Assembly (NCBI GenBank): GCA_003649715.1
Contig: QMSS01000007.1
Span: 1-20,975, forward strand
Origin: Thermoplasmata archaeon
Lineage (GTDB): Archaea; Thermoplasmatota; E2; DHVEG-1
Length of the DNA stretch: 20,975 bases
Direction of reading: 5' to 3'
Position 1 is the stretch's first letter, and each line of letters begins with the position of its first letter. The position numbers were made by a program, and so were the translations under genes. Positions 14,567 to 20,975 of this stretch are shown here, in pieces. The notes beneath the pieces are model-generated. The model saw only the letters and a program-made list of their open reading frames with translations. It ran no database searches and was not told the origin of the DNA.

Positions 14567-15574
14567 TTAGGGTACTGTGACAAACCCATCCCACATGATA
14601 AATACTAGTCCAACTAAGCTAAGCAGGGTTAATGGGATCCAATATGTGTAAACAATCTGATCTATCTTTAGACGGGCTACTCCTACTCGGATTAATGTAA
14701 CAGAAAACAGTATCACCAAAAATACCTTGAGCAGGTAGAAGATGAGGTCAAGGGCATAAGTGGTGTACACACCTGTTATTCCAAGTATATTGGACAGGTT
14801 GTATGGAAAAAACAATACGACTATGAGAGATGCCATGATCACAGTCTTTACACCATCAGTTAGATAGAACATCGCCAGGTTTCTCCCTGAATACTCGACT
14901 AGTAACCCACCTGCTATTTCAGTCTCTGCCTCTGGCGCATCAAATGGTATCTTAGAGAGTTCACCGGGTGTTACAATTACCAGCACAATTAATAGTATGG
15001 CAAAACCTATTATCCCAAGTGGGCCTGATGCAGTGTTCCATACTGGATTTGCTGTTATTGTGGATAATGCAAAAACATCTACGTTTCCAAGCTGATTCAG
15101 CTTCCATGCTATACTAACAATGATTATTGCAAGTGGAAACTCATAGGCTATCATGGTGACCATCTCACGTTGAGCACCAACTGTTGCATATGGGGATCCA
15201 GATGCAAAACCACCTACCACCATAGCCAATGATGGAACAATCAGGAGGTAGAGAATAAGTATGAGATCCCCGCTGCCTGACAGTATGGGTTCAAACCCAC
15301 CAATTGGTATGTACAGTAGAATCGATATCGTTGCAACTAGACCAGCTAACGGTGCAAGGTTAAAAATCCATGGAATAGCATGCCTAGGAATCACGTTTTC
15401 CTTCGTAAAAAGTTTCATAACATCTCTAAAAGGCTGCCGTATGGGTGGGCCAACACGGGCTTGCATATGAGCAGAAAGCTTCCTATCAATACCCTTGTAT
15501 AACAGGCCAAATATTATCCCAAATAATGCCAACACTATGGTTCCGACTATGGTTTTTAAAACTATTTCAGACAT
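14567..15574 (-). CDS. mbhM: Membrane-bound hydrogenase subunit MbhM (NuoH-like)
   Basis: The NuoH/HyfC-type membrane anchor that links the ion-pumping arm to the redox arm in complex I-like enzymes. Eight or so helices; motifs KGIDRKLSAHMQARVGPP (32-49 from the TTG start), QPFRDVMKLFTKE, and the quinone/redox-arm loop FDAPEAETEIAGG (216-228) followed by VEYSGR. The frame opens with TTG at 15587-15589 (preceded by GGTGAT), but the ATG at 15572-15574 gives a sounder start; the difference is five residues. It follows mbhI almost directly. In Pyrococcus mbhJ, K and L lie between I and M and mbhN follows M; none of those is here. Confidence 0.92.
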   Translation of the reverse strand: MSEIVLKTIVGTIVLALFGIIFGLLYKGIDRKLSAHMQARVGPPIRQPFRDVMKLFTKENVIPRHAIPWIFNLAPLAGLVATISILLYIPIGGFEPILSGSGDLILILYLLIVPSLAMVVGGFASGSPYATVGAQREMVTMIAYEFPLAIIIVSIAWKLNQLGNVDVFALSTITANPVWNTASGPLGIIGFAILLIVLVIVTPGELSKIPFDAPEAETEIAGGLLVEYSGRNLAMFYLTDGVKTVIMASLIVVLFFPYNLSNILGITGVYTTYALDLIFYLLKVFLVILFSVTLIRVGVARLKIDQIVYTYWIPLTLLSLVGLVFIMWDGFVTVP

Positions 15575-15590
15575 CTCTAGAGCATCCAAT

Positions 15591-15926
15591 CTAGATCACC
15601 CCTATTATGATGAAAAATATAGCCATTATAACAACAAACCATAGAATGTAGTCACTGGTATTACCACTATGCAGCTTTAGAAGAACATTGTAAAACCCCT
15701 TGAGACTCTCTCTGAAACCCCAGTATAGATTACTACCTCTTACATGCATTTTGTCTTTTTCCAACTCAGGGTTTCCAGATAAAAATGGTTTAATCTGCTC
15801 TGTTGTCTTTCTATAATCTTTTCTACCTAGGCTTCTCAGTATATACATCATGAGAAATGCAATGATTATCACAAGAACCCATAGTATGGGATTCCAGAAA
15901 CCACTACCTGTATCTATAGAGAACAA
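15591..15926 (-). CDS. mbhI: Membrane-bound hydrogenase subunit MbhI
   Basis: A 111-residue subunit with two membrane helices (about 12-29 and 91-109) around a cytoplasmic stretch containing the MbhI-like pattern TEQIKPFLSGN, then RGSNLYWGF and HSGNTSDYILW. MbhI joins the antiporter-like module to the hydrogenase module in the Mbh complex, and is not part of ordinary Mrp antiporters, so it shows that this operon derives from a hydrogenase-type complex. The start is TTG (15924-15926) preceded by GGGGTG; no ATG occurs before residue 26, which is inside the first helix. It lies 5 bases after the mbhH stop and 1 base before the longest mbhM frame. Confidence 0.87.
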   Translation of the reverse strand: MFSIDTGSGFWNPILWVLVIIIAFLMMYILRSLGRKDYRKTTEQIKPFLSGNPELEKDKMHVRGSNLYWGFRESLKGFYNVLLKLHSGNTSDYILWFVVIMAIFFIIIGVI

Positions 15927-15931
15927 AAACT

Positions 15932-17491
15932 TTACACCCCCCCTATGCTAATAACATGTGATATGTAGTCGAGATGATTTACAAGTGAGTTTGCAGCTGG
16001 CTGAACTATATTCTCCACTACTATCCCAGGAATGAGACCTATGACTATTATTATCAACGCAATGATCCCCATCGCTAACAGCATACTCCTAGGAACCTCC
16101 TGTACATCCCTGAACCTGGGAAGTTCTGGACCCATGAAAACAGAGTGAAACACTTTTACAAAAACTGCAAGGAGGAGAATGCTAGATAAGATAGCTATGA
16201 TAGACAAAATAGGACTCAGCTGATAGGTCGACTCATATATAAGCAGCTTAGATGCAAAACCATTCATCGGCGGCATACCCGCAACAGCTAGAAGCCCTAT
16301 GATAAAAAACATGCTTGTGTACCTCATATTTCTCGCCAGTCCACCCATCCTATCCAGGTCTCTCTCTTTTGTTGCATAGTATATAGAGCCAGCTACAAGA
16401 AACAATAACCCTACATCTAATGCATCATTCAAGATATGAAAAACACCTCCATCTAATGCTGTTTTCCCATAGCTGGTCCCCATAGCTGTTAACCCAACTC
16501 CTATACCAAGAAACATGTATCCCAGCTCTGCAACCGCTGCATAGGCGATAAGTCTCTTAAAATCAGTTTGGATAATCGCCATAGTCACACCAATCAATAT
16601 CGTAACAAGAGCCAGCACGACGATAAACCATCCAACTGTCATAGAACTTAGTATTCCATCTGCAAAAACACCACCATATAGTGTGAAACACATTCTAAAA
16701 ACCCCATATAGGCTTGCCTGTGTTGCGCCTACAAGTATCAATGTCACAGAAGAAGGCGCCTGACTATACGAATCAGGCAGCCACATATGCATCGGAACAA
16801 GACCCGCTTTCATCCCTAGTGCTGTTATCAACAACACAAATGCGATTTTGTCTAAAAAACTGTACTGTATAGTATTAGCAAGTGTTGCAATATTCAATGC
16901 ATTATACTGACCATATAGTAATGCTACTGCAAATAATACAAAGAGTGCTCCAACTGCGCTCACCACAATATATTTAAAACCTGCTTCAACCGCTTCCCCC
17001 TTGTGAGTCCAAAATGCTATAAGAGCACATGAGGAAATAGATGTAATCTCTAGAAACACAAAGAAGTTAAACATGTCACCTGTTAGCTCCATACCTAGCA
17101 TACCAGCTGTCATCAGTAGAAGCAATGTATAATACTTGTCTAAACCATCATACTTTTTCATAAAAGACCATGAATATATCGCGGCCAGCAATGACAATAA
17201 AACGCTGATAATGGCCATAAAAATGCTGATACCATCTACTTCAAACAAAATCCGGACAACTGGTGTAGTTAAATCCTGAGATCCAAATATGTAAGTTCTT
17301 ATACCATCCGAAAAAACATCAGATGCTAATAAAAACACCAGGAACGCTGTTAACATAGCTACTATGATGACAAAAACATTCCTTATCCTACTACCTAGTC
17401 TGCTCACCAATGGAGTAAGAAATGCACCCAACAATGGAATAGCTATTATCAACGCAGGAGAATGATCTATAATGTATTCGATGGATGTCAT
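15932..17491 (-). CDS. mbhH: Membrane-bound hydrogenase antiporter-like subunit MbhH (MnhD/NuoM-like)
   Basis: The large proton/ion-translocating subunit, 519 residues and about 14 helices. Seen: TGDMFNFFVFLEI with Glu148 (the helix-5 glutamate of the family), GMKAGLVPMHMWLPD with Lys228 (helix-7 lysine) and His235, and GMPPMNGFASK with Lys415 (helix-12 lysine). Two other charged positions look altered. The helix-8 lysine of MrpD-like proteins aligns with Gln258 (LVGATQASLYG). The usual HxxNHxxxKxxLF motif reads HILNDALDVGLLF, putting Val360 at the lysine and Asp356 at the second histidine. Whether this is normal for MbhH or special to this protein needs an alignment. It overlaps mbhG by 4 bases. 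Confidence 0.94.
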   Translation of the reverse strand: MTSIEYIIDHSPALIIAIPLLGAFLTPLVSRLGSRIRNVFVIIVAMLTAFLVFLLASDVFSDGIRTYIFGSQDLTTPVVRILFEVDGISIFMAIISVLLSLLAAIYSWSFMKKYDGLDKYYTLLLLMTAGMLGMELTGDMFNFFVFLEITSISSCALIAFWTHKGEAVEAGFKYIVVSAVGALFVLFAVALLYGQYNALNIATLANTIQYSFLDKIAFVLLITALGMKAGLVPMHMWLPDSYSQAPSSVTLILVGATQASLYGVFRMCFTLYGGVFADGILSSMTVGWFIVVLALVTILIGVTMAIIQTDFKRLIAYAAVAELGYMFLGIGVGLTAMGTSYGKTALDGGVFHILNDALDVGLLFLVAGSIYYATKERDLDRMGGLARNMRYTSMFFIIGLLAVAGMPPMNGFASKLLIYESTYQLSPILSIIAILSSILLLAVFVKVFHSVFMGPELPRFRDVQEVPRSMLLAMGIIALIIIVIGLIPGIVVENIVQPAANSLVNHLDYISHVISIGGV

Positions 17492-17847
17492 TCTCTCAAC
17501 CTCCGTATCCTCCTTACATCCAATGTTCCATAGACCCTATATATATGAATAACAAGAGACAACATCAAAGCAAGAACAGCAACCCCTATAACAATACTTG
17601 TAAGTGTCAATGCCTGAGGAACAGGCAGCACCATCCCCCGAGGAATGCTAACATCCTCAGGTAGATTTGTATATATAGGTGGAACACCTCCTTCTCTATA
17701 TCCAAGTGTTATCAAAAACAGGTTTACACCACTCTCAATAATCGTTATACCAATCACAGTTTTTATCAAGTTTTTTCTAAAAATAACTGCATAAAGACCT
17801 ATGATAATAAGAGCAGCAACTGCGATAAAAGGTATGTTGAAGATCAT
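17488..17847 (-). CDS. mbhG: Membrane-bound hydrogenase subunit MbhG (MnhC/NuoK-like)
   Basis: A three-helix NuoK-like subunit of 119 residues. The helix-2 glutamate is in IIESGVNLFL, and the family pattern VPQALTLTSIVIGVAV marks the third helix. A basic C-terminal tail (RRIRRLRE) faces the cytoplasm. It is part of the ion channel between the antiporter-like subunits. ATG overlaps the mbhF stop by 4 bases and it overlaps mbhH in the same way, so translation is coupled along the operon. Confidence 0.92.
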   Translation of the reverse strand: MIFNIPFIAVAALIIIGLYAVIFRKNLIKTVIGITIIESGVNLFLITLGYREGGVPPIYTNLPEDVSIPRGMVLPVPQALTLTSIVIGVAVLALMLSLVIHIYRVYGTLDVRRIRRLRE

Positions 17848-18335
17848 CCCTGTTTTTCCCCCCTCTTCTTCTCCATATGATTACTTGCATATGCCATAAC
17901 TAGGATGATAACAAACAATCCAGCGACCACCTTTATACCAACAGCAAAGTTCATAAGAGGTAGCACACCACCTGTGTTCATATCACCTGTGTTCGAACCA
18001 ACCATGGGGATATCTCCAAATAAAAAGCTGGATCCTGCTAGGAAGTTGTTGAAAAAAACAGCTCCAAAAAACAGTCCAAGCAATGCAAGAGCTATAAAGA
18101 AAAAAGCACCTATGCTTTCAAAAACAGAAAGCCTTTTCTCCCCAATACGCCGCATAGTCCACATTGATCCATATGCCACTAACAATAATGCACATGCTGA
18201 TGCAACAATAGCCCCTCCCTGAAAGCCACCACCTGGTGTAAGATGACCATGAGCTATAACATACAAACCATATATCATGATAAATGGAAAAACAATAGCG
18301 GCAATGGTTCTTACAATCTTAGACATTTCACTCAT
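17844..18335 (-). CDS. mbhF: Membrane-bound hydrogenase subunit MbhF (MnhB-like)
   Basis: A 163-residue MnhB-type subunit with four membrane helices. The family signature HGHLTPGGGFQGGAIVA lies at about residues 28-44. Between helices 3 and 4 is an external loop (FLAGSSFLFGDIPMVGSNTGDMNTGG) followed by PLMNFAVGIKV. It belongs to the Mrp-like sodium module that in Pyrococcus Mbh is proposed to exchange Na+ for protons. Start ATG at 18333-18335 overlaps mbhE by 4 bases. Confidence 0.92.
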   Translation of the reverse strand: MSEMSKIVRTIAAIVFPFIMIYGLYVIAHGHLTPGGGFQGGAIVASACALLLVAYGSMWTMRRIGEKRLSVFESIGAFFFIALALLGLFFGAVFFNNFLAGSSFLFGDIPMVGSNTGDMNTGGVLPLMNFAVGIKVVAGLFVIILVMAYASNHMEKKRGEKQG

Positions 18336-18610
18336 GTTTCTTTCATCCTCCTGAAAAGCAACACAACACCTGCAACCGCTGTGAACAATATCGTCGCCTC
18401 TCCTAACGTATCAAAACCTCGATAATCAAACACTACAGAGGTAACACCATTGTTAGCACCAGTTTCTCTCTGTGTATTCTTAATTATCATATCATCCATA
18501 TCTGTCTCATCTGGAGAACCGAATGGATGCATAAGTAAGGCACTAAAGATAAAGAACATACATACTATGGAAAAAAACACAACTGCAAACATGTCTCTCC
18601 TACTCATCAT
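18332..18610 (-). CDS. mbhE: Membrane-bound hydrogenase subunit MbhE
   Basis: A 92-residue protein with helices at about 8-26 and 68-87 around a polar loop (GSPDETDMDD...). The pattern FDYRGFDTLGEATILF matches MbhE and the C-terminal part of the large MnhA/MrpA subunit. In Mbh the role of the MrpA C-terminus is divided between MbhD and MbhE. The start lies in ATGATG with GGAGGAGGAG upstream, overlapping mbhD by 4 bases. Confidence 0.9.
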   Translation of the reverse strand: MMSRRDMFAVVFFSIVCMFFIFSALLMHPFGSPDETDMDDMIIKNTQRETGANNGVTSVVFDYRGFDTLGEATILFTAVAGVVLLFRRMKET

Positions 18611-18861
18611 ATCTCCTCCTCCATACGTTTAGTCGCCTTTATAGCAATTATAAGTATAGCAGTTGTTAAACATGCTCCCACACCTGCTTCTGCTATAGCA
18701 ACATCAGGTGCCTGTAAAATATAGAATTCAAGAGACAACAATAGACTCATAGCTGCTACAGCAACCGCTGCGCCAAGCAAATCCCTGAGTAAAACAGCGA
18801 ATATTGATGTAGCTACAATAAATATTGGAATAACGATGTGGGCATATTCTAATAGCATCAT
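18607..18861 (-). CDS. mbhD: Membrane-bound hydrogenase subunit MbhD (DUF4040)
   Basis: An 84-residue three-helix protein of the DUF4040 type, corresponding to a C-terminal segment of MrpA. Signature: FYILQAPDVAIAEAGVGACL, with a buried aspartate and glutamate likely involved in ion transfer. The start is ATGATG (18856-18861) behind GGAGGAAG. The gene overlaps mbhC and mbhE by 4 bases each. Confidence 0.92.
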   Translation of the reverse strand: MMLLEYAHIVIPIFIVATSIFAVLLRDLLGAAVAVAAMSLLLSLEFYILQAPDVAIAEAGVGACLTTAILIIAIKATKRMEEEI

Positions 18862-19217
18862 TTCTTCCTCCTGCCTTTGTTTTTAAGATCATCTACAACT
18901 GCAGCAGCAGGTTTCACTCCACTTCGATACGCGGCACGTGCAATGGCATGAGCGCCTGTAGGATTAGTGATTAATATTGCAATCAAAGCTATGGCTGTAT
19001 GTAATGCTAGGACAGACTCCTCAGCACCACCTTGATACCACATCTTTAAAGCAACTAGTATCACTGAGCCACATATGAAAATTGAGCCGAAGGTGGTACA
19101 TTTTGTCCCAGCATGTAATCTTGTATAAACATCAGGAAAACGAAGCAGTCCAACACCTGCAAGTATGTTAAAAAAAACTCCAATTCCAAGAAGAATGTAG
19201 ATTATTTCATCAAACAT
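18858..19217 (-). CDS. mbhC: Membrane-bound hydrogenase subunit MbhC (MnhG-like)
   Basis: A 119-residue MnhG/MrpG-type subunit with three helices. Family patterns: GVGLLRFPDVYTRLHAGTKCTTFGS (about 21-45) and LITNPTGAHAIARAAY (about 83-98). The C-terminal tail is polar and basic (DDLKNKGRRKK). It forms part of the small-subunit Na+/H+ module. A strong GGAGGTT site sits inside the end of mbhB. Confidence 0.93.
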   Translation of the reverse strand: MFDEIIYILLGIGVFFNILAGVGLLRFPDVYTRLHAGTKCTTFGSIFICGSVILVALKMWYQGGAEESVLALHTAIALIAILITNPTGAHAIARAAYRSGVKPAAAVVDDLKNKGRRKK

Positions 19218-19220
19218 CTT

Positions 19221-19490
19221 TTAGAACCTCCCCCCCTCTAGGTATTTAGCTATGAACAAAGTGGATACAAAGGATAGAAGAGCATACACAATGGCTACAT
19301 CAACAATGATCACCAGGTTATAGGCGGCACCGAATATAACCATGCCTACAACAACAATGGTATTTAAAGTATCCAGACCAACTACCCTATCTGGAGCTGT
19401 TGGGCCTAAAATAATTCGTATTATAGCCATTAGGATACAGATTAAAAGCAATGACAACACAACCAGCAGAGTATTATAAAACTCTATCAT
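19221..19490 (-). CDS. mbhB: Membrane-bound hydrogenase subunit MbhB (MnhF-like)
   Basis: An 89-residue MnhF/MrpF-type three-helix protein. The pattern IILGPTAPDRVVGLDTLN (about 27-44) is the MnhF hallmark, with Asp34 conserved and proposed to take part in Na+ binding in Mrp systems. It overlaps mbhA by 4 bases and ends 3 bases before mbhC. Confidence 0.93.
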   Translation of the reverse strand: MIEFYNTLLVVLSLLLICILMAIIRIILGPTAPDRVVGLDTLNTIVVVGMVIFGAAYNLVIIVDVAIVYALLSFVSTLFIAKYLEGGRF

Positions 19491-20008
19491 TCAGCAATCC
19501 TCCTTATCCATTTGGGAAAACCATTACATACATATTTATAGTCAACCGGCTTTTTTTTCAACGCCTCCTCCTTAATATTTATCCAATGTACATATAAATC
19601 ATTTTCATCTTCATCTATATCTACACTTAATGTCCCAGGTGTAAGTGTGATGGAGTTTGCAAGCATTGTAATTCCCAAATCTGTTTTTAGATTAGGTGAG
19701 ATTCTCACAATCCCAGGTTTTATCTTTCCAGTTATAACACGATATGCCACATCTATGTTTGCCTTAGCCATTCCTACGAAGAAAGGCCCTATCACATATA
19801 CCAAAAAAATAAGCCATCTAATAGGGTTCAGCATCCTCAAATTGTTTTTGACAAAAACATTTCTTGCTATGAATCCTGTTATCAATGATAGGATTATTCC
19901 GATCAAGATCTCTTCGTAGCTCCAAATCCAAACATCGGTTCCGCTTCCTGTCGTAAGAAGGAGATATGTGATAAAGCAGATTACTGTTGTGATAATAAAT
20001 GATATCAT
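19487..20008 (-). CDS. mbhA: Membrane-bound hydrogenase subunit MbhA (MnhE-like)
   Basis: First gene of the mbh operon: a 173-residue MnhE/MrpE-type subunit. Three N-terminal helices are followed by a cytoplasmic domain with ITGKIKPGIVRISPNLKTD and the signature MLANSITLTPGTLSVDI (about 113-131). In Mrp complexes MrpE helps assembly and contributes to the Na+ path. A strong ribosome site (GGGAGGA) precedes the ATG and a promoter candidate lies about 65 bases upstream. Confidence 0.93.
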   Translation of the reverse strand: MISFIITTVICFITYLLLTTGSGTDVWIWSYEEILIGIILSLITGFIARNVFVKNNLRMLNPIRWLIFLVYVIGPFFVGMAKANIDVAYRVITGKIKPGIVRISPNLKTDLGITMLANSITLTPGTLSVDIDEDENDLYVHWINIKEEALKKKPVDYKYVCNGFPKWIRRIAE

Positions 20009-20325
20009 ATTTTTCCTCCCGGCTAAGTTAGTTCCTAATTTAATTACTGCATGGGTAATCCTATTGCTTTTTTAAAAACTTGCGGTTCAATTAAAATAAA
20101 TGGTTTTATTAAAATGCTTTGTTTAATTTTTCCTTAGGAAGCATCCTAGGGATTGTAATATAATACTATCTATGATTTTATGATTTATCCATATATATGA
20201 TTTTATAGGGGAGAATGTGATAATGATAAGAATGTGACAGTTTTTTCTAAAAATAAACTATGTAAGGCATCGTGTATTGGAAATTTCCCTTGGTAAGTAA
20301 TTTTTTACTTCTCGTGTCTTTTTTC
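20009..20325. promoter_or_regulatory. Intergenic region upstream of the mbh operon
   Basis: A 317-base AT-rich gap with no convincing gene on either strand. A minus-strand TATA box TTTTTAAAA (20070-20078) predicts a start near 20049 and a leader of about 40 bases carrying GGGAGGA before mbhA. Further upstream are two direct copies of GAATGTGA (20213-20220 and 20230-20237) and the palindrome AAGTAA-N4-TTACTT (20295-20310), which lies 16 bases past the YjbQ gene stop. Confidence 0.45.
20295..20310. promoter_or_regulatory. Second AAGTAA-N4-TTACTT palindrome
   Basis: Identical arms and identical 4-base spacing to the element at 8164-8179, but with spacer TTTT. It lies between the YjbQ gene and the mbh operon, about 290 bases upstream of mbhA. 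It could be a regulator site or, as an RNA, a weak hairpin after the YjbQ gene. Confidence 0.4.
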
Positions 20326-20718
20326 TCATCTGGGGAATAGGCTTATAAACACTCTCCTATGCCTCGGTCCGTCTCCCTCGAAAAAGAATATGCGTTGCCA
20401 TGTCCCTAAAACAAGTTTTTTGTTTTCTACTAAAACTGTTGTAGATGATCCTAAGAGACTTGCTTTGATATGTGCATCGCTGTTTCCTTCTAAATGATGA
20501 TATCCTTTTCTCGGTATTATTTTGTTTAGTGTTTCAATTATGTCTTTTTGCACATTTGGATCTGCTCCCTCATTTATTGTTATAGCTGCTGTTGTATGAG
20601 GAGTATATGCTATTATATATCCACTCTGAAAATTTTCTTCTTCCACTGCTTTTTGTATTTCATCTGTGATGTCTATCATTTCGTTTCTATTTCTGGTTAT
20701 GATCTTTAATTCTTTCAT
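20326..20718 (-). CDS. YjbQ/UPF0047 family protein
   Basis: A 130-residue, single-domain cytoplasmic protein of the YjbQ family (secondary thiamin phosphate synthase-like; weak activity shown for bacterial members, true role unclear). All family signatures are present: YTPHTTAAITINEGADP (38-54, with His41), HHLEGNSDAHIKASLLG (74-90, with His75 and His83), LGTWQ (104-108) and EGDGPRHRRV (114-123). It has its own TATA-like element (about 20736-20746) some 25 bases before the ATG, suggesting a leaderless message. It is separated from the mbh operon by 317 bases and is probably not part of it. Confidence 0.93.
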   Translation of the reverse strand: MKELKIITRNRNEMIDITDEIQKAVEEENFQSGYIIAYTPHTTAAITINEGADPNVQKDIIETLNKIIPRKGYHHLEGNSDAHIKASLLGSSTTVLVENKKLVLGTWQRIFFFEGDGPRHRRVFISLFPR

Positions 20719-20757
20719 AAAAAAAGTTAGCTGTGGATTTTATTAAAACATTTGTGG

Positions 20758-20774
20758 TCACAATGATAATGTGA
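20758..20774. promoter_or_regulatory. TCACA-N7-TGTGA inverted repeat upstream of the YjbQ gene
   Basis: Five-base arms (20758-20762 and 20770-20774) lie directly upstream of the TATA-like element of the YjbQ gene, a position suited to an activator. The right half resembles the GAATGTGA repeats upstream of mbhA. Short arms, so it may be chance. Confidence 0.25.
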
Positions 20775-20895
20775 TTGTTCCTAAACAGATTTTTTCTTTT
20801 GATTCCATCAGTGCGATTCACTCATTTTACTTTTTTAAAAACATTTTTGTCTTATTTGTTGATAACCCTTTCCTATTTATCTGGATGATGATTCG

Positions 20896-20975
20896 TTGTT
20901 GGATTTATGGTTAAAAGAGGTTTGTAAGAGAGTTAAGATAATTATGAGGATAAAACCGAGCGCTATTTTCTTTGA
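20896..20975 (+). CDS. Possible 5' end of a gene cut by the right edge
   Basis: A frame open from 20866 to the window end. Candidate starts are TTG at 20896 or 20899 and ATG at 20944. From the TTGs it reads LLDLWLKEVCKRVKIIMRI and continues KPSAIFF, which looks like amphipathic then hydrophobic protein sequence. A TATA-like TTTTTTAAAAAC (about 20830-20841) is correctly placed for the earlier start. Too short to identify, and it could be a chance frame. Confidence 0.3.
   Translation, partial: MLDLWLKEVCKRVKIIMRIKPSAIFF

Noticed and set aside
15280..15305. tRNA T-loop-like GGTTCAAACCC
   Set aside because: It lies inside mbhM, encodes a normal part of that protein, and no acceptor, D or anticodon stems surround it.
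14567..20008. Ordinary Mrp/Mnh antiporter operon
   Set aside because: There is no full-length MnhA; its role is divided between MbhD and MbhE, and MbhI and the NuoH-like MbhM are specific to the hydrogenase-type complex.
1..20975. CRISPR array, insertion sequence, phage or toxin-antitoxin island
   Set aside because: No regularly spaced repeats, transposase, integrase or terminal inverted repeats were seen; base composition and gene style look uniform across the window.

Overview
The window looks like chromosomal DNA of an uncultured, anaerobic, AT-rich archaeon of the euryarchaeal type. The evidence is archaeal promoters (TATA boxes and apparently leaderless starts mixed with strong GGAGG ribosome sites) and a set of archaeal gene families: Trm1, THEP1, a KaiC/RAD55-like ATPase, a HypA with an ATPase-type HypB as known from Thermococcales, an archaeosortase and a Thermococcales-type Mbh membrane module. 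The exact lineage cannot be fixed from sequence alone; a Thermoplasmatota- or Thermococci-related anaerobe is my best guess. Genes are packed tightly, and no tRNA, rRNA, CRISPR array, insertion sequence or phage gene was seen.

Layout. Positions 1-900 (minus): the 5' end of an unknown gene at the left edge and a KaiC-like ATPase. Positions 1237-2388 (plus): hypA-hypB, a nickel-delivery pair for [NiFe]-hydrogenase maturation. Positions 2441-4424 (minus): purN-folC, pointing to folate-based one-carbon metabolism. Positions 4611-5009 (plus): a tiny two-helix membrane protein with an HExxH zinc motif. Positions 5004-7424 (minus): THEP1-trm1-phosphoesterase operon. Positions 7665-8795 (minus): two CBS-pair proteins, followed divergently by a CPA2 Na+/H+ antiporter (9191-10372, plus) and a large secreted metallophosphoesterase (10509-12230, plus).

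Positions 12227-14500 (minus) hold artA-psd-pssA: archaeosortase plus the two enzymes that make archaetidylserine and archaetidylethanolamine. In haloarchaea the equivalent genes act together to remove a C-terminal helix from surface proteins and attach a lipid. Positions 14567-20008 (minus) hold a ten-gene operon equivalent to mbhABCDEFGHI and mbhM, the complete ion-pumping membrane arm of a membrane-bound hydrogenase. The hydrogenase arm (mbhJ, K, L, N) is absent, and the gene order closes exactly where it should sit. Upstream is a YjbQ-family gene (20326-20718), and a new reading frame enters at the right edge.

The most notable items are the mbh operon without its catalytic arm, with two unusual substitutions at normally charged positions in MbhH; the artA-psd-pssA operon with an Asp-to-Glu change in the PssA signature; the mini HExxH membrane protein; and a shared palindrome (AAGTAA-N4-TTACTT) found at two distant intergenic sites.
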